From assembly GCF_017654505.1 (NCBI RefSeq), contig NC_054534.1, forward strand, positions 41,594,726 through 41,658,725: a stretch of DNA of 64,000 nt, written 5' to 3'. The translations under genes were made by a program, and so were the position numbers. Positions 12,175-22,300 of the stretch are shown here, piece by piece. The stretch is from Polyodon spathula. Lineage: Eukaryota; Chordata; Actinopteri; Acipenseriformes; Polyodontidae. The number at the start of each line of letters is the position of its first letter. The first letter of the stretch is position 1. The notes beneath the pieces are model-generated. The model had not been told where the DNA came from, did no database searches, and worked only from the letters and a program-made list of their open reading frames with translations.

Positions 12175-12429
12175 AGCAAGGTGGCAGAGCCTTTTATCCT
12201 TGCATAGGATTTAAAAATAATGACACAGTTCTAAAATGTTATCTTAATACTCAACATTTCAGAAAAAACTTCAGGATATTCATTGAATACACCACGATCC
12301 AAAGCATTTCAGCTACTGAAAAACAGATTTCCTGACTTAATTTGGTCTAAAACATATATTATCTCACCTGGAATATGTTCTTTTAATTACAGTTTGTTCT
12401 GTTTTATATATTTATATCTTGGTCTCAGT

Positions 12430-13398
12430 TCAGCTCCTCCTACATGGCACAAGGCAACCCGGCTCAACGGAGGAAGCTGGTAGTCAACGAGATGCAAAAG
12501 CAGGAGGAGAGGATCAGGTGTGTAAAGGCCGTTTTCCAGGCCAAGCAGGGAGAATGAATGAGATGGGAGAGTGTGGAACAACGCAAGATCGGCTGGCAAG
12601 ACCTGTGGACAATGGAACAGAGCAGGATCAGTTTCCTCATCAGATCAACATATGATGTTCTCCCATCACCACAGAACCTAAACCTCTGGGTGGGTGAGGA
12701 TCCCTCATGTCCTTTGTGTTCATCACTTGCAACATTAAGGCACATTTTGACAGAATGTAAGGTGGTCTTAGCCAAGGACGGTTTACTTGGCACCATGACT
12801 AGGTGCTGCAATGTTTGGCCTTAGCATTGGAAGACAAGTGTAACCTGACAAGTAAGATGCCACCAGTTCCATCAAAGCATTACACACAAAAGACAATATT
12901 CCTCCATCCAGGAGAGCAATCACCAAGAAAAGGTGTTAAAACCAAGCCTCGCCCAGGACAACTGGAAGCTGCTAGAGACTGGAAGATGCTGGCAGATGTT
13001 ATTCCACAGCTTATTTTTTCACCAGAGATCCACCTGCCACCACTAACCTTCGACCAGATATTGTCTTGTGGTCTGGATCAGCACACCTTGTTCATCTGGT
13101 AGAGTTAACAGTGCCATGGGAGGATGCTGTGGATGAGGTGTATGAGATGAAGAAACTTTGGTATGCTCAACTAGCTGCTGAAGCGGAACAGCGTGGCTGG
13201 AGAGTCCGAGTTTACCCAGTGGAGAGGGGTTGTCGAGGATTTGTGGCACATTCTACAACCCAGTTTCTCAGAGATGTCGGGTTTAGTGGCCAAGAGTTGT
13301 GTCGCAGAGTGAAGAACTTATCTGAAGCAGCAGAAAGGAGCAGCAACTGGCTGCGGTTGAGATGGAAAGATTCTAGATGGGGATCTCAAGCACAATAG
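12430..13398 (+). pseudogene. R2/HERO-like LINE, C-terminal ORF remnant
   Basis: Read through at least two frameshifts and one stop, this encodes the C-terminal part of a LINE protein. A zinc-knuckle-like segment CPLC..(x8)..H(x4)C lies about 12708-12762. Further on, the motif RPD (13051-13059) is followed about 14 residues later by VELTVPWE (Glu codon 13102-13104). That RPD...E-x-T arrangement after a CCHC-type finger is typical of the restriction-enzyme-like nuclease of early-branching LINEs (R2, NeSL, HERO). The nuclease half (13066-13398) is open to a TAG stop. The reverse transcriptase is absent, so the copy is 5'-truncated and dead. The clade is inferred from the motif order. Confidence 0.65.
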
Positions 13399-13870
13399 AA
13401 AGAAAGCAACGCTGATATACGGGTAAGTAAGCTGGGCTGAGCTGAGTGGGGGCTGGAGGGGAGTGATGCTGGGACGCCAGAATCACTGTTGAGCCCTCTT
13501 GAGGTGTCGTGGGCTAGTCAACGAAACACAGAAGATGGAAGATGCCCACTTGAAGACCACAGATGTGCTGGTGAGACCGCACTGGGTTGATCCCCGGAGC
13601 CAGCATTTCAGCCGTTGTGTGTGCTGATGCATTGGGAAGGCAAAATGAGTTGATCCCTGGAGCCAGCATTACACTTCAGCAATCAACACCAGACAGAGGG
13701 ATATCTACATCATCAAATGGAAAGCAACGCAAATGGATGGAGATGCAGATGGATCACATTAGTTTACTGTAAAGCTATGTCTTAGTTAGTGCTTATCTTG
13801 GCGAGAGCCGAGTTCAAATCAGCATGAAGTTTAACATCTACTCTCATGTAATGGAAATCATTTATGCTAT
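13399..13870 (+). mobile_element. 3' UTR of the R2/HERO-like LINE
   Basis: Sequence continuing directly from the stop codon. It holds a partial internal duplication (TTGATCCC(C/T)GGAGCCAGCAT at about 13587 and 13650). No poly(A) is seen before the next LTR's target site. Confidence 0.45.
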
Positions 13871-13945
13871 ATATACATTATGTAAGTGAGTATGACAGGC
13901 TGCCCACCCCTTGTATATATTTATTCATGTATATGTAGTCTTTTC

Positions 13946-13950
<5 letters not shown>

Positions 13951-14003
<53 letters not shown>
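13951..14003. repeat. (TAT)n microsatellite
   Basis: About 17 trinucleotide units inside the family-3 solo LTR. Confidence 0.95.
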
Positions 14004-14007
<4 letters not shown>

Positions 14008-14124
14008 ATGTGGGTAGACGAAGGCCATCCGTCATTGTTATTTGTTATTTGGGATGGACAACGCTGGTACTGTTTAAGTAGCTTGGATGTGGTTAAAATC
14101 CCATCCATAAAAACCTTGTGGGAA

Positions 14125-14196
14125 TGTGGCTGGAGCCTTAATAAGTTAATTATTTGATTAATAGATCATTAAGGCTCCAGCCACAGAATATAAAAG
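14125..14196 (+). promoter_or_regulatory. LTR U3 hairpin plus TATA box
   Basis: The 18-nt arms at 14125-14142 and 14168-14185 are perfect complements around a 25-nt AT-rich loop. TATAAAAG follows at 14189-14196. This is the best-preserved example of the arrangement also seen at 3919-3979, 9738-9799, 31131-31192 and 42676-42748. Confidence 0.6.
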
Positions 14197-14243
14197 GACC
14201 CACTCCGGGCTCATTAAATGGAGAGCTGAGGAGAAAGATGTAA

Positions 14244-14248
<5 letters not shown>

Positions 14249-14284
<36 letters not shown>
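14249..14284. repeat. (GA)n microsatellite
   Basis: About 18 GA units just downstream of the family-3 LTR TATA box, inside the LTR. Confidence 0.95.
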
Positions 14285-14287
<3 letters not shown>

Positions 14288-14663
14288 ATTGCTATCATGT
14301 CTACAAGGTTGAAAGGTACTTGTTTTACCAACGTGTAGTATTGTTTGTGTTTGCTTTGTTTTGGCCAATGTGCCCTTTTTGTGTGTTTTATCAACGTGTT
14401 TGTATTATTATTTAATAAATATACAGCTGCGGCCATTTCAGCCCCATACCTTTGGGTTGCTTATGTGCTGCTTCTTGCACACTGACGTAATCACACACGC
14501 CACTCAAGCCATCTTTGCCACAGTGAGTCAGCACTATTTTTTTTAGCAAATATAATTCTAGGTACTCTCTAATAGTCTTGTTAAGGTTAACCTACTTGCA
14601 CCTTACTGACTACCTGCTGAATGAAAAAGCTTCACAGAACAATGGGGAAGTACTGGCACCACA

Positions 14664-14763
14664 TGTCATGGATAGCTTGGTGGGGATGTCAGATCAGAAA
14701 GAGAATGGACACACAGGCAAGTACCATGGGGGAAGAAGCTAATGCGCTCGTTTCTTTATTAAG
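14664..14763 (-). mobile_element. Inverted ~100-bp LTR end
   Basis: This segment is the reverse complement of 15744-15842, the 3' end of the next LTR, with the outer 20 nt perfect (14664-14683 against 15823-15842). It lies head-on to that LTR, so the pair looks like a long terminal inverted repeat. Confidence 0.7.
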
Positions 14764-14797
14764 TCACTAAAACACTGTTTTATTGTTGTTATTGTTT

Positions 14798-15842
14798 TGT
14801 AGCATGGATGGGGTTAAAATAAAATCACGAGATTACGTGGTCAACAGTGAGTGACTGCTGACAAACTGTCTGTCGACCACGCGTATGAGAAAGTCCGTGC
14901 AGAACGCGGTTGAGGGAGAAACTAGGTCATTAATAGCCAGTTAATCCCTTTACCACAATATAAAAACAGCAGCTTTTGCTGATCGAGGTTGGGTATTCAG
15001 AGGTGGAACATAAGCATAGTGTTTAAACATAGTGTTTTGTATAGTCCTTTTATTTTGGCCCTTTTGCCTGTTATTTTGTTAAATTGTTTTGGTTGTCTTG
15101 TTTTGATAATTTAATTAACCCTTTGCGGTCCATTTATTCAGCACCTGTGAGGCGCATCAGGTCCAATTTATTTTCATACGCGCTGTTTAATTTAAATGAG
15201 CTGTTTAAAAGTAATTTTATTTAAAGTAAAGCTGGTTTAAATGGCACTGCATATCAACAGGATACTCAGTACTGCATCTCCAGCCAAGCCCCACCCAGTG
15301 TTCGCTGTATTTTAAACATACCTCTTTATAGACATGCAAACTGATAAATCCTCTCCTGTTCACTCATTTTATCACCAAACTCCTCAATAATGTGACCCAA
15401 GTCATTATTTTATTACTATTACATCTCAAAAAGCTTTGCAAATGTTTGTGATATTCTTTGAGTGCTGGATGTGGAAGCAGCTACCTCCTTTGTTTATATC
15501 TGCTTGTCTCTGTTTGGTGCAGCTGCTAGGGCTATTGCTCACACGGCCCTTTTTTTTTGGTTTCATTCGGGTCCTATTGGTCTCTCTCGGCTGTTGAATG
15601 GTTTTCTCGACTTTTTCCGGAGAAAAAAAATGACTAGAGACCTGTGCTTTATGTCTTTTCGATGATGTCGGACAGGGTCTGACGTTGGACTGGAAAAGGA
15701 AAGTCGTAATGTTGGACCTGGTCCGAAATTGGACCACAAAGGGTTAATAAAGAAATGAGCGCATTAGCGTCTCGCTCCACAGTGATTGCCTGTGTGTCCT
15801 TTCTCCTCCTGGTCTGATGTCACCACCAAGCTATCCATGACA
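14798..15842 (+). mobile_element. LTR (family 5) interrupted by a piggyBac-like element
   Basis: Starts TGTAGCATGG (inferred) and ends CTATCCATGACA. ATATAAAAA near 14958 is the likely TATA box. Without the 625-bp insertion at 15119-15743 and its TTAA duplication it is about 416 bp. A primer-site-like sequence and internal-region DNA follow, so this is a 5' LTR rather than a solo one. A decayed U3 inverted repeat (GGT..GGGA and TCCC..ACC, about 14919-14965) lies before the TATA box. Confidence 0.6.
15119..15743. mobile_element. piggyBac-like non-autonomous element, copy A
   Basis: Flanked by TTAA on both sides (15115-15118 and 15744-15747), with inner tips CCCTTTGCGGTCC and the near inverse GGACCACAAAGGG. 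No transposase is encoded. TTAA target duplication with a short CCC-starting tip is characteristic of piggyBac transposons. It was inserted into the family-5 LTR and so is younger than it. It is related to 21644-22208 and 2150-2280. Confidence 0.8.
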
Positions 15843-16320
15843 AATTGTGTCAGAAAGTGTGAAAAAAGTACATTCACGGATGCAGGCCAAGAAAATATTG
15901 CATGTACAATTGTATTATTTTATTTTTGTGAATTGTTTTTGGAGAGAAGAGGATGGAAGGTCTGTGGTGCCAGCATTGCTCAGAAGTAGGTGACTAGTAC
16001 ACCACTGACTGCCTCTTTCAAAAGGAGAGGGAAGTGCACCCTGCCCACAAAAAGGAGAGGAGGAGCTGCCGGTCCAAGATGCGAGCAAGGAAGCGTCTCC
16101 AGGGCCACCATTGCCATGGCTGGAATACCCTGCAAACTACATGACAGAAGAGCCACTCGGAAGTCTACTTGAGATCTCGAGCTGTTGCCATGCCTGCAGG
16201 GTGTGTCCCGCACCGCCCGAGGGTGCATATTCATTCCCGCCCGGGGATGCCCAAAATAAACACAATACATACAGGGGTGGGGTGTACCCCACCACAGTAG
16301 CTTTTGAAAATTGCCCAAAC
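15843..16320 (+). mobile_element. Primer-site-like start and internal fragment of family-5 LTR element
   Basis: ATTGTGTCAGAAAGTGTG directly after the LTR resembles a TGGTGTCAGAAG-type tRNA primer-binding site with changes. The following sequence includes GGAGGAGCTGCC and CCGCCCGGGGATGCC, words also found in the family-4 element near 43622 and 44253. No 3' LTR follows, so the element is truncated. Open frames on both strands have no recognised domain. Confidence 0.5.
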
Positions 16321-16366
16321 TAAATTAAAAGAGGAAGGAATCCTCAGCTAGACCACAAGACACCTA

Positions 16367-16943
16367 CAGTGCCATGAAAAAGTATTTGCCCCTGTCTGAT
16401 TTTCTGCATTTTTGCACATTTTTTCACATTGAATTTGGTCAGATCTTTTTGTGGGTTGTAGGTAATCAAAGTAATCAAACATGCAATCTTCAGGTGAGAA
16501 AAAGTTAACTCAACCCAATTAAAGGGATAATTAGGGTCAGCTGTTTAAATACTTTGGTTAACAATTAGGTCTGATTTGGGCCAGCCCTGCACTTCATTGA
16601 GTTGAAGCAGTTCTGCATGAAGGAGTGGACCAAACCTCCATGCTGCTTCGAGAGACTGATCAATAACTACCAGAAGTGTTTGGTTGCAGATATTCCTGCT
16701 AAAGGTGGTGTAACCAGGTATTCATTCTAAGCGGGCGATTACTTTCACACTGGGGCATTGGGTGTTGCATAACTTCCTTTAATAAATAAAGGAAATAAGT
16801 ATCAATATTTTGTGTTATTTGTTCACTCAGGGTCCCTTTTATCTAATATTAGATTTTGGTTGAAGATCTTATAACATTCAGTGTCAAAAATATGCAAACA
16901 TGCAGAAAATCAGACAGGAGGCAAATACGTTTTCATGGTACTG
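16367..16943 (+). mobile_element. Internally deleted Tc1/mariner element
   Basis: The tips CAGTGCCATGAAAA and TTTTCATGGTACTG are inverted and the similarity continues for about 90 bp. TA precedes the left tip (16365-16366). Between them, about 16597-16720, lies a decayed C-terminal piece of a Tc1 transposase (reading near KEW, then AKGG). The catalytic core is missing, so this copy could only be moved by another element's transposase. It is a different subfamily from 41763-45842. Confidence 0.75.
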
Positions 16944-17119
16944 TGTATGATAAGAACAGGGCTCAGAATGGGACCCGATGGATTTCAAACCATAACAACT
17001 AAATTAAGCCCCCTAGTCCTAGTCGTGCTCACACAGCTCTAATCCCGGGTACATGGTTTCTAAATAATAAATAAATAAATAAATTTAAATTCCATTTAAT
17101 AATAAAGGAAGGAGTTAAG

Positions 17120-17690
17120 AATAGTAACAGCAGCTTGTTGCCTCCCTTACAATCAGCAACACAAATCAAAGAAGACCGACCAGCCCAGGGATTGCTTGTA
17201 GGAGCCTGCGATTCTCACAATATTATGCAAGTTCACCTTGTGTGAGAGGAGGTGCATGAAGGCCCCTGAGGAAAAAACACAAATCCAAATGTCGATTTGT
17301 CGACAGAGTGAAGAGAGTCTGCTGGCTGAAGGCTGATTTATTTGATTCTTCCAGTTAATCACCGCCAGCCTGTGGCCAAACGAATCTCTAGCACAGCTGA
17401 AAGGCAGTCAAGGGAAACAGGCTTATAAGCATAAAGCTGCATAATAGCATTCAATGAAGTGTGAGACTTTTAGTTCAGTTTCAGTGAGCCGGCCACACCA
17501 CCAGAATGTCAAAGAGGATTGTGGGTGGAAAAATTATGGATTTAAACTGCGAGCTGTAAATGAGGTCAATATGTCTGGTTCATAAACAGTCCAGAACCTA
17601 TTCCAAGAATTCAGTGAGGGGGAAAATTAGCGTGAAGCTAACACTGTAGACAAACCTCCTTGAGATATAATTGCGACTATAAATACAAGT
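17120..17690. other. Possible conserved noncoding block
   Basis: High-complexity sequence of balanced composition with no repeat signature and no open frame, unlike its AT-rich, repeat-filled surroundings. It contains homeodomain-like words (for example CATAATAG, TTATTTGAT, AATTATGG). Conservation cannot be seen from one sequence. The call is an inference from composition. Confidence 0.3.
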
Positions 17691-17720
17691 GAAAGCTTAC
17701 TGAATGCAATAAAATACCAA

Positions 17721-18145
17721 AACACCTTTAATGTATAATTCTGCAGAACCTGCATTTACACTTGCATTCCATTGTGCATGTTTCACAAGCTATCATAGTT
17801 TACTTGGAGATTCAGCTCCCTTTCATTTTTTTTATTTCTTCTTGCAACAGCTCTGCACTTCACTAGTGCACTTGAACATCTTGAGTTGCTACAGCAAAAA
17901 CTATAATAGTCTACCTGGTAAAACTATTCAGTGGAGACAAATGTAATTTCACAAATTTGCAGCACTTTCTAGCTTTGTTATTACTATTTGATACTGTTAC
18001 AGTGCAAAAATGAAAACATAATGAGAACAATTTATAATTAATTAAAGAATAATGTATAAAATCTGCCAGAGTTAAATATATAATAGTAAACATGACATAA
18101 AAGCACTTTCATTAAGCACTTGAAATCACTTTGCTGCTCAGTTTC
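17721..18145. other. No gene seen
   Basis: AT-rich unassigned DNA. Confidence 0.5.
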
Positions 18146-18149
18146 TGCT

Positions 18150-18480
18150 CAGTTTTTACGTGTTTTATAACAAGCAAAAGTCCATTACTACTGCTGTGAT
18201 AAAAGCACACCAGGAATATGTAGATCGCAGTAATTCAGCTTTGAAAGCAATTGTAGATTTGGTAGCTGTTTGTGGTCAGCAAAATCTTGCCATCAGGGGC
18301 CACACTGACAAGCGCAGCAACTTCAGCTCTTTATTGGAATACAGCGCCAAAGGAGATGAGACACTGAGAAGGCACTTACAGCAAGCAGCAGGGAAAAAGC
18401 CTGTACATTAGCAGCAGAAATTGAAATAATTTTCTCAATGCCTCATACAGCTAGATTGCAAACCCAGCGATCAAATGTCA
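18150..18480 (+). pseudogene. hAT-type transposase fragment (DUF4371-like)
   Basis: An 83-codon open stretch (18160-18411) contains the block LRGH-like IRGHTD, then a Phe/Leu-rich LLEYSAKGDETL segment and a C-terminal HL..AAG. In my recollection this order marks the region before the RNase-H core of hAT transposases with a DUF4371/TTF-type organisation. Reading continues after the stop in the same frame for about 25 codons with EIEIIF-like sequence. There is no start, catalytic core or terminal repeat, so it is a small broken fragment. Confidence 0.5.
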
Positions 18481-19118
18481 CAGTTTTAATGCTGCATGAA
18501 TACTGGCGCTTAAACCTGTTTATCCTGTTTTTAGGTCATGTAACCACACAGATGAATGATCAAGTATGTAGTTCTTTTCCTTGACTGAAGGCTTAGTATC
18601 TCTTACCCAACAAGCTGGCCATGATGACCCCAGCTATGTGGAATGAGATAAAAAGAGGAGTATGGGGCTATGATGCCCAGTCTAGAAACAGCTGATGCTA
18701 AGCTTGAGCTCTGGAACCATTCTAACACTGCTAAGAGCAGTAGTGATATATGCAATATGTTAGAAGATACTGTTATACTCTACCTACCTGCATAGCACCG
18801 TGACAGAGACATGACTGTTGTAGGACTTTGATGCAACAGGAACCCAGAGAATTGCAAATCGATTAGAAACAGGAATAATTTTCATCCGCGCTGACTTCCA
18901 CGTTTGTTTTCTGAAACCTGTTTGTTTTAGATTCTGTTTTACAGCCTCGATATTAGCCTTTTGTTTAATGTGCAATTCTGAAGCTAAATAGTGTATTTTC
19001 TCCAAAGTCACATAACAAGATGTGCAAAACAATTTACCTCCACCAGCATGTAACGCTTCTTTGGGAAATTTCTTGACACGATCCTCAGATGAAATATACT
19101 TTGCTTTTTTTGCTTTGT
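18481..19118. other. No gene seen
   Basis: No supportable gene or repeat landmark. The 82-codon minus-strand frame at 18784-19032 is unrecognised. Confidence 0.5.
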
Positions 19119-19123
19119 CATCC

Positions 19124-19709
19124 TGTTACAGAAATAGAATGAATCTTAGTGATAAATTTCCCTCCCAACCTGTGAGTGCGCTAAGTAACAGGAACAGAGT
19201 ACCTTGGATTGGTTGGCCTGATAATTAATTCCCGTGGTTAAAAGTAAGTTGGTCATCTAGAAAAGTGGTGGAGTTTCGGAGCACTAACTCATCGACCCGG
19301 AAGAGAAATGATGTGGCAGCCGTGGATTGGAGGAGCAGCTGCAATCCTTTACCAAGGGGTCGTGTGTGACGGTACAAATAGGGGTCGAAGCGACATTATC
19401 TGTTCATTCGGTTATGGTTAAGGAACAACCCAGAAGGATCAGTATTGTGAAAAGTATCGTGTTTTGTTTGTTTTGTCTTGTCTAAAAATACTGTTTGTTA
19501 TTGTTTAAATGGCTAACACGATCCGGAGCTGTCGCCAATTGCCGACAACATCACTGCACTTCATTATATTCGTTTACTGTTTATTATTTACTGTTGTTAT
19601 GCCATCAGGCAATTGGATTACAAACCATTCAACAACATTGCACTGGATTATAATCGTCTATCTGTTTATTGATTGCCTGCACCTGCACACTGTTAACCAC
19701 TTTGCCACA
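19124..19709 (+). mobile_element. Solo LTR (family 6)
   Basis: A 586-bp LTR starts TGTTACAGAAATAG and ends CACTTTGCCACA. The perfect 5-bp target duplication is CATCC (19119-19123 and 19710-19714). The first ~90 bp match the LTR at 52435. A short inverted repeat GGATTG/CAATCC (19324-19329/19342-19347) lies upstream of an ACAAATAG stretch that may stand for the TATA box. The open frame at 19509-19742 runs over the LTR end and is not a gene. Confidence 0.85.
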
Positions 19710-19714
19710 CATCC

Positions 19715-20140
19715 ATTTTTGGTATTTTACCTCCAATGCTGAAAACTTTTTAGCAACCTAAATCAAAAACCAATGCTATACTGTACAGTACAGGTCACAG
19801 AAAAGCCAGTACAGACGCACTGATACTAGGCTGATTAACGTATTGTTATGTGAATAGTAAACAAGAAAGTTAACCACTTTGGATAATGTTATTTGTCTAA
19901 GGGTTTTTTGTTTTTGTTTTTTGCCTAAGTGCAATGCACACAGGACAGCGAAGGAATAAAAAAAAACATCTAGCTACAGATTTAAGACATGTATTTTGCG
20001 ATTGTGCAGAGGTTCATTTAAATTAGGTTTCTTTTTTTTTCTCTCCGTACTAGTCCAGTATGCATTGGCCCCTAAAGAGGCGAATTTCACAGTGACCCCT
20101 CCACAAAATCGCTAATTAGGTAGACCCCTAATTATGTAAG
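19715..20140. other. No gene seen
   Basis: Unassigned sequence leading into the L2 LINE remnant. Confidence 0.5.
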
Positions 20141-21430
20141 ACCTATGTTGAAAAAGGTGCGGATGGGGCTGATTTATCAAACTATCGCCCCATCTCTAAT
20201 CTACCGTTTCTATCAAAGTTACTTGAGCGTGTGGTTTACATTCAGCTCTCAAAACACATTTTGGCCCATACTCTTAGATCCTTTTCAGTCTGGATTCCAG
20301 CAGGGACATGGTAGGGACACAGCACTGAAACAGCGCTGATCAGGGTTGTTAACGACTTGCAGATCAATGCTGATTGTGGGAGAGCCTCTACACTGCTGGA
20401 TCTATCAGCAGCTTTTGACACGGTGGACCATGATACACTTTTCAGTCATTTAAGGACTTGTATCAGTCTTGACGAATCAGCAATGTCATGGTTTGAGTTA
20501 TATTTGACAGGTAGAACACATGATGTGAGTTTCAGAGGTCAGGATGCTGATGTAGGCCGCGTGTCATATTGAGTTCCACAGGGTTCTGTTATGGGTCCTA
20601 CCATTGGAATTGCTGCTACGTCAACAAGGGATGTGTTTCCATTCCTATGCTGATGATACCTAGCTGATGATACTTAGCTGTATATTCGTGTGGGCAGTGA
20701 CAATAGCGCTACAAATGACTTTTCCTCCTTAGCTGCCTGTGTATCGGATATTCGCCATTGGATGACCTCCAACTTTCTTCAGTTAAATGCAAGCAAGCTA
20801 GAGCTAATTCTTTTTGGCACAAAAAACAGCTAGCCAATTTGGATAGTTTTATTTTTAATGCATCTGACTGCAAAATAATACCCTCTTATGTGAGGAGCTC
20901 GGAGGTCACCCTGGATAGTGGTCTCAGACTGGAGAAGCATATATTTCTTGTGGTTAGGTCTCCCTTTTATCAAGGAAATATTGTGCATGGACTGTATGCT
21001 GGACTGCCTGATAAGCTTCTTTATCGTCTCCAACTAGTGCAAAATGCAGACGCAAGAGTCTTGACAGGAAAGGGCGGTCTGGAACATATCTCTCCAGTGC
21101 TCAGGGATCCATATTGGTTGCCAGTCCACTTACAGATTACTTTTAAAATCATTTTATTAACATATAGGTCTCTGAACGGTACCAGCCCTACTTATCTCTT
21201 TGAGCTTCTGGAGAAATATGTCCCTACCAGATGTCTTGGGTCTAGTGCATAGAACTGCCTTGTGGATCCTTGCTTCTGATGTGTGACTTTGGGCGGGCTT
21301 TCCTTTAGTTGCCTGGCTCCAATAATACGTAATGACCTTCCTGTTAATGTCAGAGGAGCTGACAGCTTAAATACATTACAAGGACTGTTAAAAACCCGTC
21401 TATCTAGTAAAGTGGTGCTGTAGGTTGTGG
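20141..21430 (+). pseudogene. L2-type LINE reverse transcriptase remnant
   Basis: Read through several stops and frameshifts, the segment follows reverse transcriptase order. NYRPISNLPFLSKLLE is near 20170. RVVNDLQINADCG is near 20345. The block LLDLSAAFDTVDHD, carrying a catalytic Asp, is near 20400. VPQGSVMGP is near 20575. A YADDT box near 20648 is followed by a short tandem repeat (GCTGATGATAC, twice) that shifts the frame. Downstream frames to 21252 give a domain with TYRSLNGTSPTYL. This is the L2/CR1-like family of LINEs. The endonuclease is absent and the copy is inactive. It continues into a 3' UTR with the L2 tail at 22213-22300. Confidence 0.8.
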
Positions 21431-21639
21431 CTGCATGGAATGAACTGGGTGTTTGCTATTGTCATGATGCCATGATGCTTTCCGAGTGAAATTTTTTTTT
21501 ATTATCCAAATGCAAATTTGATTACTTTTATATTTATTTATCTAGGATACATTGTCTTATTGCTATTCTAAATTATATGCTTTTGTATCTATTTGTACTT
21601 TATTTATTTTGTGTATTTTAAAAAGAAGTTTAATATCTA
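21431..21639 (+). mobile_element. L2 LINE 3' UTR, first part
   Basis: Sequence between the coding remnant and the inserted piggyBac-like element, continuous with the L2 tail after it. Confidence 0.6.
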
Positions 21640-21643
21640 TTAA

Positions 21644-22208
21644 CCCTTTGCAATCCATTTATTCAGCGCTTGTCAGACGCGTCAGGTCCAATTTATTTTT
21701 ACACACACTGTTTAAATTAATTTTTTTCAGAGTAAAACAGGTTTGAAATGCATTGAATCGCATAAGGACACTCAGTACTGTATCTACAGCCAAGCCCCAC
21801 CCCTTGTTCTCTCTATTTTTCACATACCTCTGTATAGACATGCATACTGATAAATCTTCTCCTGATTACTCGTTTTATCACCAAACTCCTCAATAATGCG
21901 ATCCAAGTCATTATTTTATTACTACAGCATCTCCAAAAAGCTCTGCAAATGTCTGTGATATTTTTTGAGCGCTGGATGCAGAAGCAGCTACCTCCTTTGT
22001 TATGTCTGTGTTATCTCTGTAGTCGGTGGGGCTACGAGATAGGCCCTTTTTCGGTTTCATTCGGCTCATATCGGTCTCACTCGGTCATTTAAAGGTTTTC
22101 TCTGCTTTTTCCGGAGAAAAAACGACTAGAGGTCTGTGCTTGTCGTCTTTTTGACGGGAAAGAGAAAATTGTAATATCGGACCTGGTCCGACATAGGACT
22201 GCAAAGGG
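21644..22208. mobile_element. piggyBac-like non-autonomous element, copy B
   Basis: TTAA lies on both sides (21640-21643 and 22209-22212), with the tips CCCTTTGCAATCC and GGACTGCAAAGGG. It aligns with copy A through the whole length, including the AATATCGGACCTGG palindrome near the right end. It is inserted in the 3' UTR of the L2 LINE. No coding capacity. Confidence 0.85.
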
Positions 22209-22212
22209 TTAA

Positions 22213-22300
22213 TGTTTTTTGTTATGTATGTGGTGTAAAGCGCTATCAGGAGCCTTTGTTGGTGTGAAAGGTGCTATATAAATAAAGTTTGATTTGATTA
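22213..22300 (+). mobile_element. L2 LINE 3' tail
   Basis: AAAGCGCTATC, then GTGAAAGGTGCTATATAAATAAA and a (TTTGA)n-like end, the typical 3' terminus of L2 LINEs. It resumes the 3' UTR interrupted by the piggyBac-like copy. Confidence 0.75.

Larger units (their letters stand above)
13891..14522 (+). mobile_element. Solo LTR (family 3)
   Basis: Begins TATGACAGG, probably a mutated TGTGACAGG, and ends TTTGCCACA. The perfect 5-bp target duplication is GTGAG (13886-13890 and 14523-14527). An 18-bp perfect inverted repeat (14125-14142/14168-14185) lies 3 bp before TATAAAAG (14189-14196). AATAAA occurs near 14415. A (TAT)n run and a (GA)n run have expanded inside it. Confidence 0.85.
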
